Assembly (NCBI GenBank): GCA_021799325.1
Contig: JAJZAS010000039.1
Location: forward strand, 1-10,065
DNA length: 10,065 nucleotides
Origin: Bacillota bacterium
GTDB lineage: Bacteria > Bacillota > Bacilli > Alicyclobacillales > SLC66
Direction of reading: 5' to 3'
This document shows, one piece after another, positions 1 to 5,944 of the stretch. The position numbers were made by a program, and so were the translations under genes. Every line of letters begins with the position of its first letter. Positions within the stretch are counted from its first letter, which is position 1. The notes under the pieces are model-generated. The model saw only the letters and a program-made list of their open reading frames with translations, was not told the DNA's origin and searched no databases.

Positions 1-1
1 A

Positions 2-232
2 GTGGACGATCCTATAAACGCTTTGCAGGAATTTTGGAGAATTACCAAAAAAGAGGGTTATATTGGGATTGTGGAATGGGAGAAAAAAGCAACCAAACAC
101 GGTCCACCAATTTCCGAGCGCCTAAGTCGCGAAGAATTGGATTCGATGTTGGATAAAGCCCAACTAGAGCTTCGCGAATGGGTAGACTTGAGCGAAGATC
201 ACTATCTTTGTATTTGTCGACCGAAAAAATAA
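2..232 (+). CDS. SAM-dependent methyltransferase, C-terminal part (5' end outside window)
   Basis: This is the 3' end of a gene that enters from the left edge; the reading frame is open from base 2 and no credible start or ribosome binding site is visible. The 76 visible residues resemble the end of class I methyltransferases of the UbiE/Methyltransf_11 type: an 'ALQEFWRITKKEGYIGIVEW' segment, corresponding to the beta-4/beta-5 region where such enzymes have E-x-x-R-x-L-K-P-G-G, followed by a GPP segment, an R-L-S-x-E-E-L helix and a short terminal strand. The glycine-rich SAM-binding motif I would lie upstream and cannot be seen, so substrate and exact family are unknown. The gene converges on the HxlR-type regulator, 52 bp away. 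I am confident it is a real coding tail and fairly confident of the methyltransferase fold. Confidence 0.7.
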   Translation: MDDPINALQEFWRITKKEGYIGIVEWEKKATKHGPPISERLSREELDSMLDKAQLELREWVDLSEDHYLCICRPKK

Positions 233-250
233 ACAAAATCATGAAGGGCC

Positions 251-289
251 TGTAACCGTTCGGGTGCGAAATTAGAACGAACGGTTACA
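251..289. terminator. 12-bp perfect inverted repeat between convergent genes, possible bidirectional terminator
   Basis: TGTAACCGTTCG at 251-262 and its exact reverse complement at 278-289 enclose a 15-nt loop. It sits between two convergent genes, and its right arm covers the stop codon of the HxlR-type gene (285-287). Neither strand shows a run of Ts right after the stem, so it is not a textbook Rho-independent terminator. Its position fits a shared transcription barrier or 3'-end stabiliser. Confidence 0.5.
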
Positions 290-620
290 TGGCTTTAGAA
301 CTAGTCACATTGAGCCAATCGTCAGCCCATTTTTGAACCTCATTCATAGCAGGTTCTAGGGCTTTCCCCATTTCGGTGAGTTCGTACTCGATGCGCACCG
401 GAGTTTCTGGATAAACGATCCTCCTTAGGATTCCGGCCGCTTCAAGTTCCTTAAAACGCTCAGCAAGCATACGATCGCTCATGCTGGGAATTATTTCAGA
501 GAAGTCTTTGAAACGTTTGGGGCCATCTAGCAATACGCGAATAATGAGTCCTGTCCATCGTTTTCCCAATAAAGCGAATGCCGTTTCGAATTTCGGGCAA
601 AGATGATAAGAATGTTCCAT
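285..620 (-). CDS. HxlR/DUF24-family winged-helix regulator, YodB-like redox sensor
   Basis: A DNA-binding repressor of the MarR-related HxlR (DUF24) family. The protein is about 111 residues, the usual size. Visible signatures are an N-terminal CPKFE followed by LLGKRW, then DGPKRFKDF, the recognition-helix region MSDRMLAERFKELE, and the wing with PETPVRIEYELTEMG. The single cysteine, residue 8 from the preferred start, sits where YodB and CatR of Bacillus subtilis carry the conserved cysteine modified by quinones and diamide. The C-terminal cysteines of YodB are absent. Two ATGs are in frame, at 626 and 620. The ribosome site AGGAGGT (628-634) lies 2 nt from the first but 8 nt from the second, so I chose 620. 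The gene is divergent from a WrbA-type quinone reductase, the typical layout for this family, and probably represses it and itself. The effector is inferred, not shown. Confidence 0.9.
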   Translation of the reverse strand: MEHSYHLCPKFETAFALLGKRWTGLIIRVLLDGPKRFKDFSEIIPSMSDRMLAERFKELEAAGILRRIVYPETPVRIEYELTEMGKALEPAMNEVQKWADDWLNVTSSKAM

Positions 621-657
621 ATTCATTACCTCCTGACAACAATTCTAACATATTCGC

Positions 658-685
658 TTGACAATAGTAAGTAACAAACGATAAT
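658..685 (+). promoter_or_regulatory. sigma-A-type promoter for the WrbA-like gene
   Basis: A perfect -35 box TTGACA (658-663) is followed after 16 bp by GATAAT (680-685), five of six matches to the -10 consensus. Transcription would start near 692 and leave a leader of about 95 nt before the ATG at 788. The spacer carries TAGTAAG (665-671), a heptamer that recurs at 715-721; TAGTAA also occurs at 706-711. Confidence 0.65.
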
Positions 686-690
686 ATACA

Positions 691-705
691 TACATAAAAT
701 AAGTA
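691..705. promoter_or_regulatory. candidate HxlR-type operator (imperfect dyad)
   Basis: TACATAAAATAAGTA is an imperfect 15-bp dyad with TAC and GTA at its ends, placed over the predicted transcription start of the WrbA-like gene in the divergent intergenic region. A repressor bound here would block that promoter. Operators of DUF24 regulators are short AT-rich dyads near the promoter, so the position fits. The sequence match is weak and TAGTAA direct repeats at 665, 706 and 715 are alternatives. Confidence 0.35.
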
Positions 706-787
706 TAGTAATTTTAGTAAGCCAAGTAAAGCCCGTCATTTGGGCTCATGAATCGATGTAAATCAATTGCAAAATGGAGGGAAACGT

Positions 788-1405
788 ATGTCAGAGAAAG
801 TTCGCATTTCTATTATCTATTACAGCTCCACAGGCGCGAATTACGAGCTCGCAAAAACAGCAGAAATTTTTGCGAAGAGCGCAGAAACTGAGGTAAGGCT
901 TCGCAAGGTAGCAGAATTGGCCCCTCCCGAAGCGATTGCGCAAAACCCCGCGTGGAAGGCACACGTCGATGCCACCAAAGACGTTCCGGTGGCCACGCTC
1001 GATGATTTGGACTGGGCAGATGCATACATATTCAGTGTGCCCACTCGTTTTGGCAATGTTCCCTCGCAAATGAAGCAGTTTTTGGATATGGCAGGTCCTC
1101 TTTGGGCGCAGGGCAAACTGGCGAACAAAGTGGTGACGGCAATGTCAACGGCGAGTAACCCTAATGGCGGTCAGGAAGCAACCATCCTTTCTCTATACAC
1201 CACCATGTACCATTTTGGTGCCATTGTGGTGGCTCCAGGTTACACCGATCAAGCGTTTTTTGCGGCAGGCGGCAATCCGTATGGCACCAGCTTTACTGCT
1301 ACGGGGCAAAATGCGGTGGATGAAGCGACTAAAACAGCAGTCGAAAAACAAACGGAGCGGGTTATCACCGTTACCAAGTGGCTCAAGGCTGGGCAGAACC
1401 AGTAG
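788..1405 (+). CDS. wrbA: WrbA-type NAD(P)H:quinone oxidoreductase (flavodoxin fold)
   Basis: An FMN-dependent cytoplasmic enzyme expected to carry out two-electron reduction of quinones to hydroquinones with NAD(P)H. The 205-residue product has the normal WrbA length. The FMN phosphate-binding loop is YYSSTGAN (residues 11-18), the flavin-contact motif is PTRFGN (85-90) followed by QMKQFLD and LWAQGKLANK, and GGQE (127-130) precedes the segment that is usually HHGM but here reads YHFG. The ATG at 788 has GGAGGG (776-781) 6 nt upstream; the TTG at 767 in the same frame lies before that site and is not needed. A strong promoter stands upstream and a terminator follows. Divergence from a YodB-like sensor suggests induction by quinones or other electrophiles. 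The family is secure; the physiological substrate is not. Confidence 0.9.
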   Translation: MSEKVRISIIYYSSTGANYELAKTAEIFAKSAETEVRLRKVAELAPPEAIAQNPAWKAHVDATKDVPVATLDDLDWADAYIFSVPTRFGNVPSQMKQFLDMAGPLWAQGKLANKVVTAMSTASNPNGGQEATILSLYTTMYHFGAIVVAPGYTDQAFFAAGGNPYGTSFTATGQNAVDEATKTAVEKQTERVITVTKWLKAGQNQ

Positions 1406-1435
1406 TCCATCACTAAACCTAAGTGCGATCACAAG

Positions 1436-1474
1436 AACAAGCCGACCTGTAAAGCAGGAACCGGCTTGTTTTTT
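1436..1474 (+). terminator. Rho-independent terminator after the WrbA-like gene
   Basis: AACAAGCCG (1436-1444) pairs with CGGCTTGTT (1462-1470). A small inner CCTG/CAGG stem lies in the loop, and the Ts run from 1469 to 1474. It begins 30 bp after the wrbA stop. The next gene's ribosome binding site begins only 16 bp after the T-run, so the hairpin either sets the ratio of wrbA to dioxygenase mRNA or acts as an attenuator. Confidence 0.85.
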
Positions 1475-1500
1475 GTATACTTGTCACATAGGGAGGGAAA

Positions 1501-2334
1501 ATGATGACTGGTATGGTGTATGCCTGCGTAGCGCCGCACGGCTACGATATTATCGATGAAATTGCAGGGCCAATGCGTGAAAAATTCAGGGTAACAAGAC
1601 AGGCAATGGAGAAACTAGGTCAACTCATGAAACAACAATCGCCGGACATCATCGTGGTGTTGACGCCGCACGGTACTAGGATTGAAGGCTTTACCTCCAT
1701 TGCCACCAACGAATTTGCAAAAGGCAGTTTGACTCAGCATGGGGAGACGGTGAGTTTATCTGCTAAGTGTGACCGGGATTTTGCATTTGCATTATTAAAA
1801 AGGGCTAAGGAACAAGAGCTTCATGTGATCCGCTATGTTTATGGCTCAGAATCAGGATCTTTTTCAGTATTGCCACTTGATTGGGGCGCATTTATTCCGC
1901 TTTGGTACATGCTTGACCAGAAAGAAAATAGTCCACAAATTGTCGTGATCTCGCCCACAAGAGACCAGCCCATCGAAGAGCTAGTGGAATTGGGCCGCCA
2001 GATTGCGCTACTAGCAACAGATAGCGGCAAGCGAGTGGCTTTGATTGCCAGTGCCGATCAAGGCCACGCCCATGACGAAAATGGTCCATACGGCTACCAC
2101 CCGGCTTCTGCCAAGTACGATGAACTCGTTCGGCAAGCCATCAATGAGAACCAACTAGCTTCACTTCTTGAATTGCCTATGTCGTTGGTCGATGCGGCCA
2201 AACCGGACAGTCTTTGGCAACTCGCGGTATTGCATGGGGTGATGCAAAAGATCCCCTTAAAGGGGGAAGTGCTTTCTTACGAAGTACCTACTTATTTTGG
2301 GATGCTGTGTGCTTCTTTTCAAAAAGTGGAGTAA
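1501..2334 (+). CDS. class III extradiol ring-cleavage dioxygenase, LigB family
   Basis: A predicted Fe(II)-dependent dioxygenase opening catechol-like rings. It has 277 residues, matching single-chain LigB-type enzymes. The motifs follow the family order: APHG with His13 and TPHG with His57 as metal ligands, ASADQGHAHDENGPYGYHP with His189/191 where the catalytic acid-base histidine is expected, and SYEVPTYFGM near the C-terminus with Glu261 as probable third ligand. GGGAGGG (1491-1497) lies 3-4 nt before the ATG at 1501 and 6-7 nt before a second ATG at 1504, which may be the real start. It follows wrbA and its terminator with no visible promoter, suggesting readthrough expression. The last 15 codons overlap the end of helD on the other strand. 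The substrate is unknown. A MEMO-like non-enzymatic relative is possible, but the retained histidines favour an enzyme. Confidence 0.82.
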   Translation: MMTGMVYACVAPHGYDIIDEIAGPMREKFRVTRQAMEKLGQLMKQQSPDIIVVLTPHGTRIEGFTSIATNEFAKGSLTQHGETVSLSAKCDRDFAFALLKRAKEQELHVIRYVYGSESGSFSVLPLDWGAFIPLWYMLDQKENSPQIVVISPTRDQPIEELVELGRQIALLATDSGKRVALIASADQGHAHDENGPYGYHPASAKYDELVRQAINENQLASLLELPMSLVDAAKPDSLWQLAVLHGVMQKIPLKGEVLSYEVPTYFGMLCASFQKVE

Positions 2335-4510
2335 ACGGTTCCCACCCTGTAATCATCAGGTGATGAAGCGCCCTGTTCATTGCCACGTACAACAACTTAA
2401 CATCGGTTTCGATGGAGGGGTTGTACTTCTTGGCAGTGGGATTGACGAGAATGACCGCATCAAACTCCATGCCCTTGGCAAGGTACACGGGGATGACGAG
2501 TAGTCCCCCGTGGTAGTGGGGCTGTCTGTCGGTGATCAAATCCGTGGTAATTCCCCTTGCGCGAAGGGACTTTGCCACGTGGGCGCAAAGTGCCTGGTTT
2601 TTCTCGACAATGGCAATATTCTGGTAACCGTCTTTTCTCAACTTCTCAATCCAATCACTAATTATCGAGTACATGGTCAATTCATCTGCTATTTGTTGGA
2701 TAACCGGGACATCGCCATGACGCAGCACGGGTTCTGCCACCGCTTCTTCAGGAAGCTGTAGGTGACGGACCACCTGATTGGCGGTGTCCATGATCTCCAT
2801 CGTCGAACGATAGCTCTTTTGTAACTGGAATTTTTGAATGCTTGCCGCAAAGACACCATTTTCGTATTCCTCCCAGCTTTTTACCCCGCGATACGCATAA
2901 ATCGATTGCGAGAGATCACCAAAAATGCTGATGGCATCCTGATTGACAAATTCCTTTAACACGGAGACCTGAAATGGCGCTAAGTCCTGCGCTTCGTCGA
3001 TGATGAGGTGATGGTATTTGGTAGTTTTCATGCCATTAAATTTGACGGTCAAATAAAAAATCGCGGCTACATCTTCCCACTCAAGGTCATTGCCATCATG
3101 GATTCTCGTCAAATATGCGATCACCGCATCGACCTGCGAAGGGTGACCAATGCCCGATTCTTTCATCAACCACTTGATATTTCGTGGATTTGTCAGCAGT
3201 TTTTTGTACAGCTTCATCACGTCCACGATTTTTAATTTCGCGGTGTACATCGCCAAAATCTTTTCATATTGCGCCTGCATCTCTGCTTTTTTCTTTAATT
3301 GTTCCGTGGCGCTCATGCGAATGCTGCGTTTCTCCCATGACGTTTCCCATGATGCGAGCGACTCTTTGGCAAACCGCTGCATCGATTGGATGATTTTTTC
3401 TCTTCTCCGCATGATCGGATAATGCTGATAGTCTTCATGAAATTGCTTGTGGATCGTCGCGTGCGGTATTTTGTGCTTGCTATCGAGTACCAGGTCGTTC
3501 TCAGGCAAATAGGTTTTCACGTAGTGATCCATATATTTATCTAGAAATAATTGCATCGCGAGGCTCGTGCGAAGTCGTGAGGCAACGATTTCCACCTGGT
3601 ATTCTTCCGTGGGGAGAAGGTGGCTGTTTTCTAGGAAACGCTGATTTTTCTGCTGCATGTTCTTCAGCTTCACTTTGTTAGGTAACTTGGAGAGAAGCAG
3701 GTCTTCCCAAGTCGTTTGCACCACGCCATCGACGCCAAGATGGGGCAGTACCTCTGAGATATAGTCGATCATGAACCGGTTGGGCGCGATCACGAGAAAC
3801 GGTTGATGGCTGGTTTTGCTTTTTTGCTGATAGGCAAGAAAAGAGAGTCGGTGCAAGGCAATTGTGGTTTTTCCGCTTCCCGCCACGCCCTGCACAATCA
3901 TCGCGCGGTGGGCCTCGGCGCGTATGACGCGGTTTTGGTCGGCCTGAATGGTCTCCACAATGTCTTTGAGGCGAATATCTGATTTTTCCTGCAATCGTTC
4001 CATCAATAGGTGGTTGGTGTTCACGGTGCCGGTGCTGTCGTAAAAGGCCTCCACACGCCCATTTTTGATCTCAAATTGCCTTTTTTTATGTACGTCAAAA
4101 TGTAGCGGCTGTTTACCGCCCGTATCAATCTCCACGTCTTTAAACTGGTCTTCGTAATACAAATTGGCGATGGGAGCCCGCCAATCGATGATGATAGGCG
4201 TATAGGAGGCGCGGTCAAATAAACCAAACCTTCCGATGTACGCTGATTCTTCGAACTTTTGTCCATGTTCTTGAAACATAATGCGGGCAAAATACGGATA
4301 GTCCATAGAGCGAGTTAAATGCTCTGCTTCTTCGTGGAACATGGTATTGACCGCTACATCAGTAAAGTCTTCGCTCGGTTTGATGCGGCCAAGGGTAATG
4401 TCGATGGCAGTCGTAATTTTCGCTTTCGTATCCGTCAAATGTTCCTGCTCAAATTCGAGTTCAGCTTCATACGGGAGCTGGTTTTGTTCTGGAGGATGAG
4501 ATAGGGACAA
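2288..4510 (-). CDS. helD: HelD, UvrD/Rep-like motor that recycles RNA polymerase
   Basis: A superfamily 1 ATPase that in Bacillus subtilis binds RNA polymerase and releases stalled or post-termination complexes. Numbering is from an upstream TTG at 4546 (752 residues). A short helical N-terminal arm (about 20-80) is followed by the HelD hallmarks YIGRFG (103-108) and IIIDWRAPIANLYY (118-131), Walker A QGVAGSGKTT (219-228), Walker B LIIDEAQD (514-521), GDLSQSIYAYRG (543-554), KSYRST, KGMEFD (691-696) and motif VI LLYVAMNRA, where N replaces the usual T. The long insert between Walker A and B matches the HelD-specific region. I prefer TTG 4510 (740 residues) because AAAGGAG (4520-4526) lies 9 nt upstream. 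TTG 4546 has a GGGAGG only 2 nt away, buried in a hairpin. The gene follows the aldo/keto reductase and overlaps the LigB gene by 47 bp. Confidence 0.9.
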   Translation of the reverse strand: MSLSHPPEQNQLPYEAELEFEQEHLTDTKAKITTAIDITLGRIKPSEDFTDVAVNTMFHEEAEHLTRSMDYPYFARIMFQEHGQKFEESAYIGRFGLFDRASYTPIIIDWRAPIANLYYEDQFKDVEIDTGGKQPLHFDVHKKRQFEIKNGRVEAFYDSTGTVNTNHLLMERLQEKSDIRLKDIVETIQADQNRVIRAEAHRAMIVQGVAGSGKTTIALHRLSFLAYQQKSKTSHQPFLVIAPNRFMIDYISEVLPHLGVDGVVQTTWEDLLLSKLPNKVKLKNMQQKNQRFLENSHLLPTEEYQVEIVASRLRTSLAMQLFLDKYMDHYVKTYLPENDLVLDSKHKIPHATIHKQFHEDYQHYPIMRRREKIIQSMQRFAKESLASWETSWEKRSIRMSATEQLKKKAEMQAQYEKILAMYTAKLKIVDVMKLYKKLLTNPRNIKWLMKESGIGHPSQVDAVIAYLTRIHDGNDLEWEDVAAIFYLTVKFNGMKTTKYHHLIIDEAQDLAPFQVSVLKEFVNQDAISIFGDLSQSIYAYRGVKSWEEYENGVFAASIQKFQLQKSYRSTMEIMDTANQVVRHLQLPEEAVAEPVLRHGDVPVIQQIADELTMYSIISDWIEKLRKDGYQNIAIVEKNQALCAHVAKSLRARGITTDLITDRQPHYHGGLLVIPVYLAKGMEFDAVILVNPTAKKYNPSIETDVKLLYVAMNRALHHLMITGWEPFTPLFEKKHTASQNK

Positions 4511-4548
4511 AAAGAGGTGCTCCTTTCGCGACAAATAAAGAGACAAAA

Positions 4549-4583
4549 CCTCCCTTGCTTACGCAATATGCGAAGAAGGGAGG
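4549..4583 (-). terminator. long hairpin between the aldo/keto reductase and helD, terminator or attenuator
   Basis: Read on the minus strand, CCTCCCTT (4583-4576) pairs with AAGGGAGG (4556-4549), and CTTCGCA pairs with TGCGTAAG inside it apart from one bulged base; a further bulge lies at 4557. The loop is 3 nt. TTTTG follows, then a T-rich stretch. It starts 12 bp after the reductase stop. Its 3' arm is itself a Shine-Dalgarno-like AAGGGAGG, so folding would hide that site. No promoter fits between it and helD. Confidence 0.6.
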
Positions 4584-4595
4584 GGGAATATACAA

Positions 4596-5582
4596 TTAGC
4601 GGTTTACAGAACGCAGGGCAGCTTCGGGGTAGCGCGGGCCCGACGCGCTGCCAGCAGGCACCGCTTTTTCAATGGCGGCTAAGTCTTCTTTGGTGAGCGT
4701 TACAGATGCGGCTACCAGGTTTTCCTCCAAGTACTTTCTGCGTTTGGTGCCAGGAATCGGGACGATGTCACGACCTTGGTGCAAAACCCATGCGAGCGCC
4801 AGTTGTGCAGGAGTGATTCCTTTGTCTCTTGCTAATGTTTCAAGACGCTCGACATAGTGCTGATTATGGTTCATGTGTTCCCCTTGAAAACGGGGCGAAT
4901 TTCTCCTGTAATCGTCAGTGGGAAGGTCCTCTGCCGATTTGATGCTCGCTGTCAGCATGCCTCTTCCAAGTGGGCTGTAAGGGACAAAGCCGATACCAAG
5001 TTCTCTCAGGGCGGGGAGAATCTCTTCTTCGACGTCTCTTGTAAATAGTGAGTATTCCGTTTGCAGAGCGGAAATCGGTTGTACCTGGTGCGCTCGTCTG
5101 ATCGTGCTCACGCTCGCCTCAGAAAGGCCAAGATAGCGAACTTTTCCTTCTTTCACTAGGTCAGCCATTGCACCCACTGTCTCTTCGATCGGCGTGTCCG
5201 GGTCCACCCGGTGCTGATAATAAAGATCGATGTAGTCAACACCTAGGCGCTTAAGGCTAGCGTCACAAGCTGATTTCACGTACTCAGGGCGCCCATTGAT
5301 GCCAAGACTTTTGCCGTCCTTGCTTCGCACATTGCCAAATTTGGTGGCGATAATGACAGACGAGCGGTGCGGTTTCAGCGCCTTTCCTACCAGTTCCTCA
5401 TTGGCACCGACTCCGTACATGTCGGCAGTATCAAAAAAGGTGACGCCTTTTTCGATTGCCAGGGCTATCGTGGCGAGGGATTCAAAGTCGTCCCGTCCTG
5501 AGTAAAAGTCCGACATTCCCATACAGCCAAGCCCCAATGTGGAGACTTGCAATCCTTGTGTACCCAGTTTGCGCATTTCCAT
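4596..5582 (-). CDS. aldo/keto reductase, AKR13-like
   Basis: A soluble NADPH-dependent oxidoreductase that reduces aldehydes or ketones to alcohols, with a TIM-barrel fold. Its 328 residues are the normal length. The catalytic tetrad is visible: Asp51 and Tyr56 in FFDTADMYG, Lys81 in IIATKFG and His124 in YYQHRVDP. GLGCMGMSDFY near the N-terminus and GIGFVPYSPLGRGMLT are typical of the AKR13/YakC-like group, and PIPGTKRRKYLEENL (about 275-289) is the cofactor 2'-phosphate region. The ATG at 5582 has AAGGAGGG (5592-5599) 9 nt upstream; an ATG two codons later is an alternative. A perfect -10 box lies about 40 bp upstream. The DUF1450 gene precedes it and helD follows, on the same strand. The natural substrate cannot be told from sequence; a role in reactive carbonyl or quinone detoxification would suit the nearby cluster but is inference. 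Confidence 0.9.
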   Translation of the reverse strand: MEMRKLGTQGLQVSTLGLGCMGMSDFYSGRDDFESLATIALAIEKGVTFFDTADMYGVGANEELVGKALKPHRSSVIIATKFGNVRSKDGKSLGINGRPEYVKSACDASLKRLGVDYIDLYYQHRVDPDTPIEETVGAMADLVKEGKVRYLGLSEASVSTIRRAHQVQPISALQTEYSLFTRDVEEEILPALRELGIGFVPYSPLGRGMLTASIKSAEDLPTDDYRRNSPRFQGEHMNHNQHYVERLETLARDKGITPAQLALAWVLHQGRDIVPIPGTKRRKYLEENLVAASVTLTKEDLAAIEKAVPAGSASGPRYPEAALRSVNR

Positions 5583-5607
5583 GCCTATGTACCCTCCTTG
5601 TCATGAG

Positions 5608-5637
5608 CTCTTGTCACCAATTATAACCTATCAAGAG
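5608..5637 (-). promoter_or_regulatory. probable promoter -10 box for the aldo/keto reductase, flanked by an inverted repeat
   Basis: On the minus strand a perfect TATAAT occupies 5625-5620; no good -35 box lies 16-18 bp upstream, so an activator or weak basal activity is possible. CTCTTG (5608-5613) and CAAGAG (5632-5637) form a 6-bp inverted repeat with an 18-bp spacer around the -10 box, a plausible operator. TGACAAG also occurs twice in the leader, 14 bp apart. Confidence 0.4.
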
Positions 5638-5658
5638 ACGCTGGAATTCGCCTGGCTG

Positions 5659-5886
5659 CTATGTCTCTTTGATGTCAAGCAAAAGGGTTAGAAGCTGGTG
5701 GGGGTCATGGTCTTCCAGATAAATGCCTTCCACCAGGGCATAAGGAGCATTCGCGCAATCGACGCAACGGTCTAGGCAGGAATACGTCATCACCTCAAAA
5801 TGGGCATCTTCCAGCATTTTTGCTACGGTCATCATTTCATTCGCTTCGCATAGTTCAATCAGCACATAAGCCCCTTCTTGTCGCAT
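5659..5886 (-). CDS. DUF1450 (YuzB-like) four-cysteine small protein
   Basis: A 75-residue soluble protein matching the DUF1450 family, whose function is not known. Family marks are IELCEAN near the N-terminus, YSCLDRCVDC in the middle and APYALVEG after it. Cys13, Cys37, Cys41 and Cys44 give a C-x23-C-x3-C-x2-C pattern that suggests metal or iron-sulphur binding in a small thioredoxin/ferredoxin-like fold; this is inference. The ATG at 5886 has only a weak purine-rich site (GAAAAG). A GTG at 5865 has AAGGGG 5 nt upstream and would give a shorter protein still keeping all cysteines, so the start is uncertain. The gene is divergent from the S9 peptidase with 58 bp between the ATGs, and lies 76 bp ahead of the aldo/keto reductase on the same strand. 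Confidence 0.75.
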   Translation of the reverse strand: MRQEGAYVLIELCEANEMMTVAKMLEDAHFEVMTYSCLDRCVDCANAPYALVEGIYLEDHDPHQLLTLLLDIKET

Positions 5887-5944
5887 TGCTTTTCTGGTGA
5901 ATGGAGTGGCACAATAAATTTACCAACTGTGGAGGGTGAGACGC

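Noticed and set aside
730..746. AGCCC/GGGCT hairpin in the wrbA leader as a riboswitch or attenuator
   Set aside because: Only 5 bp with a 7-nt loop, no T-run and no larger conserved structure around it.
1164..1559. 131-codon plus-strand ORF overlapping wrbA and the start of ligB
   Set aside because: It runs in another frame over wrbA, the terminator and the ligB start, has no ribosome binding site and shows no recognisable protein pattern. It is a shadow frame.
4587..4592. TATATT on the minus strand as a -10 box for helD
   Set aside because: No acceptable -35 box lies 15-19 bp upstream, and the start would fall inside the hairpin arm. It cannot be excluded but is not supported enough to list.
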